Below, in pieces: positions 11,701-20,279 of a DNA stretch of 64,000 bases. The stretch lies in NCBI GenBank assembly GCA_030847615.1, contig JAUMIR010000005.1, positions 246,860,645 to 246,924,644 on the forward strand, in the 5' to 3' direction. Below the pieces are notes generated by a model. The model saw nothing but the letters and a program-made list of their open reading frames with translations. It was not told the DNA's origin and did no database searches. A program made the position numbers and the translations under genes. Origin of the DNA: Gambelia wislizenii (Eukaryota > Chordata > Lepidosauria > Squamata > Crotaphytidae). Numbering within the stretch: the first letter of the stretch is position 1; the number at the start of each line of letters is the position of its first letter.

Positions 11701-14700
11701 GAGGGAAGGAAGCTGGACATCATTGGCAAAAAGCTGTATTCAGCTGCTGGGCTCAGCTTCCGAATAGTCAATTACTCTGCGTGTATGGGGGCTTACCAGC
11801 AGGTCCTATGGGAAAGGATGGCACCCCTCATACAGGATCTGCCAGAAGAGAGAAGGATGGCAGAGGCTATCCAGACAGAGGCCCAATTGCTTGCAGGCCA
11901 GCAGATGAACTCAGCATGACATGCTGCTGACTGTGCCGCCAAGACCGTGGTAGGTTCCGTTGCCTTATGTCGCCATGCCTGGCTTCGGTCATCTGGCCTA
12001 TCCACTCAAGCAGCTGCGACCTTTGAAGATATGCCCTTTGACAGCTCGGGCCTCTTCAATGTCTCAACAGATGAGAAACTTGAGTTCACGCAGAAGATGA
12101 GGACCACACACGGAAGTACGGTATGCCATCGTCCTCATCTTCTGCCTACCGTCCTAGGCACCGGTCTGGCTGGCACGCATCCTCCTACGGCCAACCCTTT
12201 AGATGGAGAGACACACCTCAATCCTCGAGGCAGTCTAGGTTCCAGCAACCAATGTCATCTTCCTCATTGGTGAGGAGTCAGGGATCCACCTCCCGCTACC
12301 GCCTTCTCTCCAAGCAAAAATCAAAAGACGCAGCAGGAGGTTTTGAGTTGTCCCCTCTTCATATTGATGTTTCTGTTTTCCTCTAGACCCCCCTGTTTGG
12401 ATACTTATCCGTCATTGTTCCAGCACGCCTGGTCCTTGATAACATCGGACCGCTGGGTACTCCAGATTGTATGACACGGTTACTGGATCGAGTTCGACAA
12501 ACTGCCCCCAACAGGTCAGGTCCGTGCCATGCTGCCCTCCCCTCCCCTCATCGAGGAAGTCCAGACCCTGCTTCAAAAAGGGGCCATCAAACCTGTGGAC
12601 GCCGAGCATCATCACCAGTGCTTCTTCTCCAGATACCTCCTGGTTGCGAAGAAGGACGGTGACCTCCGTCTCATCCTCGATCTCAGGGGAGTGAATTGGT
12701 ACATCACCCCGAAGACGTTCAGGATGACCACCCTTGCTGCTATCCTCCCTCTCCTTCAACGACAGGACCGGTTTGCGTCCCTAGATCTCAAGGATGCCTA
12801 CTTCCACATCGGAATCCACCCTTCCCACAGGAGGTTTCTAGTGTTCCAGATCGAGGACAAAGCCTACCAGTTCCGCGTCCTCCCATTCAGACTCTCTATG
12901 GCCCCGAGGGTGTTCACGAAATGTATGGCAGCAGTGGCAGCCTTCCTACGACAGCATGGGGTGATAGTCTTCCCATACATAGACGATTGGCCGATTGTGG
13001 CAGTTTCCAAGTACCAGCTCGAGAGAGACATCGCCCTTACCCTAGATGTCTTACACACCCTGGGACTTGTTGTGAACATGGAGAAGTCACAGCTGAACCC
13101 TACTCAGTCAATCCAGGTCATAGGAGCTCAACTGGATTTGATCTCGGCAGCAGCGTACCTCCCCGAGGATTGGTTCGACACCCTTAGATCCCTGATTCAC
13201 GAGTGCCGACGGTCCCAACGGGTTGAAGCACATGCTGTCCAAGTCCTCCTCGGACACATGGCACTCACTACATGTGTCACTCGCCTGGCCAGACTTCAGT
13301 TCCGACTGCTTCATCACTGGTTCCTGGGAGTCTTCAACCATCTATGGGACTCCCCCGGGACACTCTTAACGATGCCCCGCTTCGTCCGCCGCTCCCTGGA
13401 GTGGTGGTTGGTACCAACCAATGTTCTCTCCGGTCTTCCTTTCGACCCTCCTCAACCAGATGTCTCCCTCACGACGGATGCATCTCTTCAAGGTTGGGGA
13501 GCCCATCTAGGGCACCACAAGATCCAGAGCTCCTGGAGTATCGTGGAACGGGAGCTGCACATCAACGTCTTGGAGCTCCTGGCGGTCCAGAAGGCACTTC
13601 GGGTCTTCGAGGTATTGGTTCGAGGCAGGACGGTAATTCTCCTCACGGACAACACTTCATTGATGTATTACCTGAACAAAAAAGGAGGTACCAGATCCCC
13701 TCAACTCCTCCAGCTTACTCTTCAGATCTGGGACTGGTGCATCGAAAGGAACATCATTCTTCAGTCCATCCATCTTCCCGGGGAGGAGAACACTCTTGCA
13801 GATGGACTGAGCCATTCCAGCTCCAGCATCCACGAGTGGATGCTCCACCAACATGTGGTGGCAGACCTCTTCCGTCGATGGGGGACTCCACTGATAAACC
13901 TCTTTGTGACTGCCCGGAACAGACAGTGCAACCAGTTCTGCTCCAGAACACAGCACAGGGAATCCAGAGGGCACGCTTTCCTGTATCAATGGAACGGACC
14001 CTCTCTATACCTCTTTCCCCCAATCCCGCTGCTGACGAGGGTTGTTGCCAAGCTACGTTGAAACCGGTCGGATGCGATCCTCATCACCCCGTGGTGGCCC
14101 CAGCAACTGTGGTTTGCTCCGCTCCTGCTTCTGTCCAGACAGTGCTTCCTTCACCTTCCGGACCAACCTGATCTGCTCACTATCCAACAAGGGAAGGTCA
14201 GGCACCCCGACCTCGACACGCTTCGCCTGACAGCTTGGAGGATCCAGCTGTGAACCCGCAACCGCCTCATGCCGTCTCTGCTTCCCCTCTGGCTCGAGAG
14301 GTCCAGATGGTCATCGATGCTGCTAGGAAGCCCTCCACTCCGAAAGCCTACCTCTAGAAGTGGAACCGTTTCGAAAAGTTCCTAGCAGACCAGGTATCGG
14401 ACCCTCAATCTTGCTCGATACGGACAATCCTCCAATTCCTCCTCCATTTGTCGGAAGCAGGACTCTGTTTCATCTCTCAGAGGCTATCTGGCAGCTATTT
14501 CTGTCGAACTCCCAAGCTTGGGGTCGACCGTCTCCCTTCCAGGACCCAATGGTGAAGAATTTCCTGAAGGGTTATGCCAACCTCCATCCTCTAGTACTCG
14601 ATCCCACCCCAACCTGGAGCCTCGAACTCGTCCTCTCCCAATTGGTGAGACGACCTTTTGAACCTATGGCCTCTACCAGCCTCAGGCTACTGACATGGAA

Positions 14701-17700
14701 GACTGTTTTCCTAGTTGCCATCACTTCTGTTCGCCGAGCTGGAGAACTGTGTGCCTTATGGTCGGACCTTCCATATACCTGCTTCCACAAGCATAAGGTG
14801 GTGTTGAGACCAGACATCTTCTTCCTTCCCAAAGTGGTCTCCAGTTTCCACCTTGACCAACCCATTGTCCTGCCTGCCTTGATGCAGGACCCGAAGGATG
14901 AATTCGAGCATACCCTCCATTCCATGGATGTGCGGAGAGCGCTTGCATTCTACATACAACAGACTGCTCCATTCCGTCAGTCACCTCAGCTCTTCGTCTC
15001 CTATGCCAACTTGAAGCGAGGTGTACCGATCTCGTCGCAGCATCTTTCGACGTGGGTGAGGTCGACCATTGCTCTCTGCTATGAACGGCCAAGAAGCCTC
15101 TGACTCCACGGGTTCGTGGACACTCTACGAGAGCTGTCTCCACTTCGACTGCTTTCCTCTCTGGGGTGCCCCTAGAGGATGTCTGCCATGCTGCGACCTG
15201 GTCTTCACCATTGACATTCATTTCACATTACAGACTAGACACTCGTTCTAGGGACGAGGCTGCATTTGGGATGGCAGTGCTTCTGTCCTTCATCCAATAA
15301 GTAAGTGTATTACATGGTTAAGCTATTGACTATTAACTCATTGCTGAATTGCTTAGTGTTTAAAGAATGTGCTGTCAACAAATCCCTTTCTTGGTTGTCT
15401 GTGAGGTGGTCCTCGTCTACTGATGTACAGGACATACCCTCCTCCAGTGGGGAAGCTTGCTAGTCTACCCAACAGTGTGATTCACAGAGACCACGAAGAA
15501 GATGGACAGGTTGCTTACCTGTAACCATAGATTTTCAAGTGGTCTTCTGTGAATTCACACAGACCCGCCCATCCTCCCTTCTATGTCCTGCTACTGCATA
15601 TGTGCTTAATGTTCCTGATGCTGTTTATTGCGGCGTCATTCAAGGAACTGAGGGGAATTAGGTGGGAGTGACTTTGAAGGGACCGTTAGTGTGCGCGGAG
15701 TTACCGCCAAAAATGTATCAATGCACATTCTGCCTAGTGATACCAGAAGGTTCCGTATGCTCTGCGCTGGCGCAGGAATAAACCCAACTGTGTGAATTCA
15801 CAGAAGACCACTCGAAGATCTATGATTACAGGTAAGCAACTTGTCCTTTCCAGGCAGATAAAACTGGGTCCGTGAGGGGTAGAAAGGCAAGATGGTGTAT
15901 GCATGCTATGGCTGAGCCTCCCTTGTAACCTTCTTGGCTGCCGGTTTACCTTGTCCTCCTTCCTCTGCCTCGGCGACCACCGCCCACAGCTGCCCTCCTG
16001 CTGCTGCCTTCTGCCCAACTCCAATGAGCACCATGTATATGCAGCTGAGGTGCCTGCTGCTTGTCCTCCTCAGTGTCCAGTACACGCTCATTGCCTGATT
16101 CAGCGGATGCTTCCAGGGGCGTGTCTCATGTCTCAACCATTGGTAGTGGCACATGGCAGTGGCACATGGTGTCTGCCACCACGACAGCTTCACAGGCTTT
16201 TTTGCCCCTGGCAGCAGTGGCCACAGGACCTTTTGATTTCTACAAGCTGGCTGCAGTGGGGCAGAAGGTGGCCTGTGGTGGAGCCCAGTGGTGGAAGGAT
16301 GTGAAGTCTAGAAGCTGCCAGGCCATGTGGGGTTGGTGGTGTCCGAGGAGGAGCAGAGCTACATGGACATGGCCAGCCTGCTGGTGTTGGCATGACAGTG
16401 GGCATCTTGTACATCAGCATCTACAACTACAAAGGTGAGTCACCTCAGGAGCCACTTTCCTCTGCTGCTGCCTCACCTCCTTTCCTTCTCCTCCAGCCCA
16501 TTTTTTTGCCTTTACTTCTTCTGCGGAGTACATGATCTCATATTGACTAATCCAGATGTCCTTCCTTTGCCTCATCCATTTCCCACAGAAGAAAGTTGGA
16601 AGCAGGTCAGTTCCCCCGCCCTCTGTAGCAGGTGAGCAGTTAAGGACTCCTCCCAGCCATGGGAGGCAGAAATATAGCATATGCTATTACCCACAGATTC
16701 AGGTTTCTTCAGAAAGTGCAGGAGGGTATCCTCTGCGGATAAGGAGGTTGAACAGTATACATACACATTGCATTGCCCTCCTCTTACCATGGTTCAGCAT
16801 TACATGTGACCACTGCAAACCCTGGTTAAAACGAACATGAGATGAACCTGCCCCCTTTCTCATAAAACTTGATTTGGACCTTAGAATAACCCTATAACAG
16901 CTAACAGCTGTTGTCAGCTCATTTAATGAAAGAGATTTGAGTGAACTTGTCCATGCATGATCTAATTTAGAAAAGTCTTCTGATTTGTTTTTACTTCCCT
17001 TTATACAGTGGAGCCTCCACTAGAAGTGGAAAAGAAAACCCAATGTATTGGCCTTTCTGAAGGGACATACCCCAAGCTGCTACCTCATTCCAATCCACCT
17101 TTACACATGGATTGCCCTGAGCAGAACTTGACACAGGAAGGAGAGGGAGATGATTCTGAAACTAAAAATGATCCAAAAGCAACACAGAACAAGAGCCCGT
17201 GGCCATCAGAAAGGAACTATACAAATCTAGTAAACCAGGGGTGTGTGAGAGATGTTGTAACAGCAACAGAGAGAGGATCTGTGTCGGAAAATGGTGCTGT
17301 AAGTGAAGTGCTACCCAGTGGTACAGAAGGGAAAGCAGTGGCTACTAATATAATGGAGAAGCCCCATTGCACTATGGGGAAAAACCTTTTGGAAACAGTT
17401 GTGCCTTGTATGGGACAGAGTACCAGTGCTCCTCCTGGCATGGACAGCAGTCCAGCAGGAGGCACCTCTGGTCAGTTGGCCTCACTCTACATGCCCAACT
17501 TGGAATATCCAAATTCAGCCACACGCTACCACATCAATCCAGGATTGCAGGGATTCAGTCCTATGATGGGAGGAAAGCCTACTGCGATGTCCCATTCACA
17601 GCATTTTTCTGCTCGGGGCCTTCAGCCCAGTAGCAGCACCCACGGTGTTTTCCCTCGTTACCATCCACACCAGGGAGTACCATACCCTTACCAGGCACAA

Positions 17701-18982
17701 CCACCCCCTTCTTATCACCATTACCAACAGCCTCCTTACTATACTTGTCCCCAAGGTTATTCAGAATGGCAGAGGCCATTTCCATCCCAGTCCAGTCCCA
17801 CTGGACATCCACATGTCCAGTCACCTCTGGCCAGGCCTCCTTTCTCAGACAGAGGAACCATGGGCATGCAAGGTTGTGAAGTACTTAGTGCAGCTTTGGC
17901 TTCCCCCAACCGAATGGACATGCCAGCCACCAAAGAAGTTTCAAGCAGTGGGCAAGAGCTGCCACCAGAGGCTGAGAAACCAGAGGAGTCTCAAGAAAGG
18001 CCTGAGAGTCCCAAAGAATTCCTTGATTTGGACAACCATAATGCAGCTACCAAGAGGCAGAGATCCGTTGCAGCAGGGGAGTACCTGTATGGCTCCCCTC
18101 GACCGCCCATCAACTCTTCAGGGCTTGGATTTGGCCCATCTGCTTTCCCACCCCATGGTGTCTTGTTGCAGACAGGGCCATCTTATGCATCACGGCATCC
18201 AGCCAGCCACTTCCAGCCCAGGGCTTATGGATCATCAGTGAATACACGATTGGCATCTCACCCAGCCACGAGTCAAGCCAATGGTCTTATTCATGAAGGA
18301 TCTTTGTACCGTTGCCAAGAAGACAATGTGGGCCACTTCCAGGCCTTAATGATGGAACAGACAGGACGTGGAGGAGGCATGGGGGCACTGTCCGCAGATC
18401 TGTATAGAACACCAGGGTAAGACTATTTTCCGTGGGACAGGGAGGTGGGAGAAGGAATGGGGAAATTCTGAATGGTGGCTGTTGTCAAAAGATGAGACTC
18501 AAACAGCAATGTTTCAAAAAACCAATGCACTTCAACCAACATTACCATTTGTGAGAGAGCTTCACAAGTAACATTTGAAGCACAGACAGATGGATATGGT
18601 CATTATGTGCTATATTGCATAATACTGATTTTTCTTTCATTTAGTGAATTCATCAGTAGGGCTTGTATTTGGAGGGAATATTAATGTACTTCATACTGAC
18701 TGAGGTAATAGTTTAGTTTTTATGGCGGAAAATTGCTTATATTGCTAAATATTTGTTACCAGTCTGTTTTCCTATCCTCTGTCTAGATTTACTCTGAAAG
18801 AAATAAGATGATGCAGTAATATATGTGATTTTAGTTTAAGTGGGTTTTAATTTTATACGAGTTTAATATCTTTTTATGGGGGAGGGTGGAGGTGGGTGGT
18901 GCTTAGGGATTTTAGCCAGCATTATTGTATTTTAATTGTTTGAAGCTGCCCCGATTGTTTTTAACAGAGGGGTGGGGTAAAA

Positions 18983-19013
<31 letters not shown>

Positions 19014-20279
19014 ATTATTATTATTATTATTATTATTGCAGCATACACATACATATACTTACAAACAGATTTTGTGGAAGAGTTTAAAATGTGTTTCATT
19101 TGTAGTCCTCTTATATATTCAAGTAGAGGAAAGGATAGTTATCTAATTTATTTTAATATATTAAATACAAATCCTTTTCCTGTGAACCTTTGATACTATA
19201 GAAGTCTTAATTGGGTGGGAACATTACAACATATGAAGAGGGAGCAAACACAGAAGGCTGCCCTCTGTGCCAAATGTATTTTTAGCATGGGAGTGTATGT
19301 TTTCAGGTGAACCGTGTGTATATGAAAGGGCATGTGGTTGATAAAGTTGCTTTCTCCATCGTGTGTGATTCCAGAATGCATATGCACCAGCCACATGCCC
19401 CATTCTCAAAGGTGCCTGCAGCAACACAAGCCCGGGAAGAGCTGCCACCACAAAAACCACCAGCATTGCCTCTAGATCAAGTAAGTGCTAATAAAGAGCA
19501 GAAATTAGGGGACCACGTTAGCTTATCATCAGATGTGAATAACATGTAATTTTTAGTAGTTTATGTGGAAAGAGATGGAGTAGAGCCAGTTGTAAGCCAG
19601 TCAGATCAGTGGGCTTTTCTGAAATTTGTGTGTAAATTAAAATATTCCAAAAAATAAAAAAAAGTTCAGTGGGCTTTTCTTCCTGGTAAGTTAGTATGGA
19701 ATTGCAGTCTAAGACTTAAATGCAAATCTCAGCAAGAGCAGACTCATTGAGTCAATGCAACCTATGTAAGTGTTGATTTACCAAGTTCACATTCCTTCAA
19801 TTGATCTATTGCTTCTATAGGATGGAGGACTGAATGTAGGAATATGTTTAGCATGTCTCATTTTGGTTTCGTGGGGGAGTTAATAGCTGTGTAGATGGGG
19901 AATTAAGATAGTAAGGTCAGCTTCTCCTTTGGAAAATAGGTGTATGTAGGGTAGATTTTTGTAAGGACTCATGGGGAAAGGTTTTTTTAAAGCTTCCCTA
20001 CATGCCATAGCTTCCTTCCTTGAATCCACAGTCCTGACAAAAATCATCCCCCCAAATCTGCTATTCTCCTTCTCTTGCCCTGGAAGGAACATTGCCTTGG
20101 CTGGCCTCATCATTCATCCCCTCAGTTGTTATTTTTTAAAAACCTACTGACATGTTAGATGCCTTCACATATTTTACATACTGTCTAGTGTACTTTTAGT
20201 TGACAGCAACCGGCTTTTTCTGAAAATTCCTTCTGAAACAAGTAATTATCACTTTTTGTTTCCCCTTTTCTAGAGCTAG
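7885..20279 (+). CDS. CECR2: CECR2 histone acetyl-lysine reader, 3' part of gene (four exons)
   Basis: CECR2 is a nuclear bromodomain protein that pairs with ISWI ATPases (SNF2L/SNF2H) in the CERF chromatin-remodelling complex. Only the long, disordered C-terminal region is in the window: exons at 7885-8707, 17009-18416, 19375-19480 and 20274-20279 join in phase. The translation is rich in Pro, Gln, Met, His, Ser and Gly, with MSGPPSEANMY, HPRQPPPPHLPGP, QAQPPPSYHHYQQPPYY and the near-terminal REELPPQKPPALPLDQ. The bromodomain and DDT-like parts would be encoded left of the window. The identification rests on these C-terminal blocks and on the order CECR2, SLC25A18, ATP6V1E1, which matches human 22q11. 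No frame damage is seen. The intron between the first two visible exons carries a 6.2-kb DIRS element. Confidence 0.83.
8708..9611 (+). other. CECR2 intron, 5' part before the DIRS-b insertion
   Basis: No exon is seen. Near 9309 there is a degenerate pogo/Tigger-like terminus (TATCCATGGAACCAGTATCC, with CCGTGG and TTTCACAGACCC following). The right border at about 9612 is where DIRS-b begins. Confidence 0.5.
9612..9791 (+). repeat. DIRS-b left inverted terminal repeat
   Basis: It reads TCTGTGAATCACACAGTTGG, then TTTATTCCTG, AACCTTCTGGTAT, AGGCAGAATGTGCATTGATA, and finally AATTCCCCTCAGTTCCTT. It pairs with 15642-15847 on the opposite strand over nearly its whole length. Confidence 0.88.
9805..9861. 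repeat. Perfect 25-bp-arm hairpin in the DIRS-b leader
   Basis: The arms are 9805-9829 and 9837-9861, exact reverse complements of each other, around a 7-base loop TTACCAG. The arm contains AGTAAAGGTTCCTTCGAG. It sits between the left terminal repeat and the gag-like start, so it would form a strong hairpin in the leader RNA. Squamate DIRS ends often carry a GGTTCCTTC motif, so it may be a second internal complementary element. Confidence 0.92.
10071..12386 (+). pseudogene. DIRS-b gag-like region with Cys/His cluster (frame broken)
   Basis: From the ATG at 10071 (MAAKTGFKRC) the first about 50 residues hold a Cys/His-rich cluster: CVICQ, GHSRCLICLGESHNVDAC, VHCKAF and, later, HRSSC. The spacing suggests one or two zinc sites. 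Known DIRS gag-like proteins of vertebrates have a similar N-terminal cluster. A stop at 10308-10310 ends this frame. The rest continues in other frames as a Ser/Pro/Arg-rich region (10310-10650), an acidic and Pro-rich region (10643-11578), and a helical part with WERMAPLIQDLPEERRMAEA near 11810-11870. At least three frame changes break it. Confidence 0.68.
12529..14061 (+). CDS. DIRS-b reverse transcriptase-RNase H, intact frame
   Basis: A 510-residue open frame. RT blocks in order: LVAKKDGDLRLILDLRGVN (about residues 38-56), RFASLDLKDAYFHIGIHP (about 81-98), YQFRVLPFRLSMAPRVF, and the catalytic box FPYIDDW with Tyr near residue 150 followed by both Asp residues. RNase H follows with the first acidic site in SLTTDASLQGWGAHLG, a later VERELHINVLELLAV Glu helix, VILLTDNTSLMYYLNKKGG and GEENTLADGLS. 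All key acidic residues look present. An in-frame stop lies at 12472-12474, so the coding frame can extend no further left than 12475; the natural start is uncertain because DIRS elements may use overlapping frames. Confidence 0.88.
   Translation: MLPSPPLIEEVQTLLQKGAIKPVDAEHHHQCFFSRYLLVAKKDGDLRLILDLRGVNWYITPKTFRMTTLAAILPLLQRQDRFASLDLKDAYFHIGIHPSHRRFLVFQIEDKAYQFRVLPFRLSMAPRVFTKCMAAVAAFLRQHGVIVFPYIDDWPIVAVSKYQLERDIALTLDVLHTLGLVVNMEKSQLNPTQSIQVIGAQLDLISAAAYLPEDWFDTLRSLIHECRRSQRVEAHAVQVLLGHMALTTCVTRLARLQFRLLHHWFLGVFNHLWDSPGTLLTMPRFVRRSLEWWLVPTNVLSGLPFDPPQPDVSLTTDASLQGWGAHLGHHKIQSSWSIVERELHINVLELLAVQKALRVFEVLVRGRTVILLTDNTSLMYYLNKKGGTRSPQLLQLTLQIWDWCIERNIILQSIHLPGEENTLADGLSHSSSSIHEWMLHQHVVADLFRRWGTPLINLFVTARNRQCNQFCSRTQHRESRGHAFLYQWNGPSLYLFPPIPLLTRVVAKLR
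14360..15300 (+). pseudogene. DIRS-b tyrosine recombinase (frame changes)
   Basis: The part from 14540 to 15090 is open: FLKGYANLHPLVLD, LVRRPFEPMASTSLRLLTWK, then the first catalytic Arg in ITSVRRAGELCALWSDLP near 14725-14765. After a frame change near 15090 come the H-x-x-R box in RGHSTRAVSTSTAF near 15113-15155 and the nucleophile Tyr in FISHYRL near 15222-15240, with an end at the TAA near 15298-15300. The region before 14500 reads sensibly only in another frame (WNRFEKFLADQVSDP). Frame changes near 14500 and 15090 make this copy inactive as read. Confidence 0.78.
15476..15561 (+). repeat. DIRS-b internal complementary region
   Basis: Bases 15476-15504 (GTGATTCACAGAGACCACGA and onward) are the reverse complement of the left end at 9612-9640. 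Bases 15505-15561 (GGTTGCTTACCTGTAACCAT to TCTGTGAATTCACACAG) are the reverse complement of the right end at 15789-15845. Together they copy the junction of the two element ends, the hallmark of DIRS internal complementary regions used in circularisation. Confidence 0.86.
15642..15847 (+). repeat. DIRS-b right inverted terminal repeat
   Basis: It starts AAGGAACTGAGGGGAATTAG and ends with GTGTGAATTCACAGAAGACC followed by a GATTACAGGTAAGCAACTTG segment. It is the inverted partner of 9612-9791, with an outer extension that pairs with the internal complementary region. Confidence 0.87.
15848..17008 (+). other. CECR2 intron after DIRS-b, with a GC-rich unexplained block
   Basis: Bases 15900-16440 are more GC-rich and coding-like than the surrounding intron. 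They show several broken frames and a GTGAGT donor-like site at 16435. I recognise no protein. The rest is ordinary intron, ending in the acceptor TTTATACAG at 17008. Confidence 0.45.
17009..18416 (+). CDS. CECR2: CECR2 large penultimate-region coding exon
   Basis: A 1408-bp exon enters in phase 1, making the codon G|TG (Val) with the exon at 7885-8707, and leaves with GG before the donor GTAAGA at 18417. It starts VEPPLEVEKKTQCIG. An acidic, polar part (about 17120-17400) is followed by a Tyr/Pro/His-rich part (YHPHQGVPYPYQAQPPPSYH near 17660-17715), then a charged stretch ELPPEAEKPEESQERPESPK near 17955-18015, a basic TKRQRS patch (a possible nuclear-localisation element), and YRTPG at the end. 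No stop or frame change interrupts 469 codons. Confidence 0.86.
18417..19374 (+). other. CECR2 intron
   Basis: AT-rich intron with canonical GTAAGA donor and TTCCAG acceptor. Apart from the microsatellite at 18984-19036, nothing is recognised. Confidence 0.7.
18984..19036. repeat. Compound GTT/ATT microsatellite
   Basis: About nine GTT units run directly into about nine ATT units, a single-base transition from one repeat type to the other. Confidence 0.93.
19375..19480 (+). CDS. CECR2: CECR2 penultimate coding exon
   Basis: A 106-bp exon between the acceptor GTGATTCCAG and the donor GTAAGT. GG from the previous exon plus A gives Gly, then MHMHQPHAPFSKVP and REELPPQKPPALPLDQ. It ends exactly at a codon boundary. 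Confidence 0.83.
19481..20273 (+). other. Last CECR2 intron
   Basis: GTAAGT donor, and a good pyrimidine tract (TTTTTGTTTCCCCTTTTCTAG) split by only a few purines at the acceptor. No other feature is recognised. Confidence 0.68.
20274..20279 (+). CDS. CECR2: CECR2 terminal coding part: one Ser codon and stop
   Basis: After the acceptor CCTTTTCTAG the exon opens AGC TAG, so the last coding exon adds one Ser and stops, giving a PLDQS C terminus. The 3' UTR follows. The call is inferred from splice phase and the strong acceptor. Confidence 0.62.
   Translation, partial: S

Larger units (their letters stand above)
9612..15847 (+). mobile_element. Nearly full-length DIRS-like retrotransposon (DIRS-b)
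   Basis: This 6.2-kb element lies in a CECR2 intron in the same orientation as the gene. In order it has a left inverted terminal repeat, a leader with a perfect hairpin, a gag-like region with a Cys/His cluster, an intact RT-RNase H frame, a tyrosine recombinase, an internal complementary region and a right inverted terminal repeat. The borders come from the internal complementary region at 15476-15561, which is complementary to the outer left end and outer right end placed side by side, as DIRS replication models require. No target duplication is expected or seen. Gag and recombinase carry frame changes, so the copy is probably not autonomous. The inverted ends differ at roughly one base in ten, so it is not brand new. 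Confidence 0.88.

Noticed and set aside
12696..13187. Open frame overlapping the DIRS-b RT in another frame
   Set aside because: It is a Pro/Arg-rich shadow of the GC-rich RT frame; the RT frame holds all conserved motifs.
13272..14171. 299-residue frame overlapping DIRS-b RNase H
   Set aside because: Low-complexity Pro/Ser/Gly shadow; no motif, and the overlapping frame is clearly RNase H.
17645..18241. 198-residue frame inside the large CECR2 exon
   Set aside because: Out-of-phase shadow; the CECR2 frame is open across the whole exon and joins both neighbours in phase.
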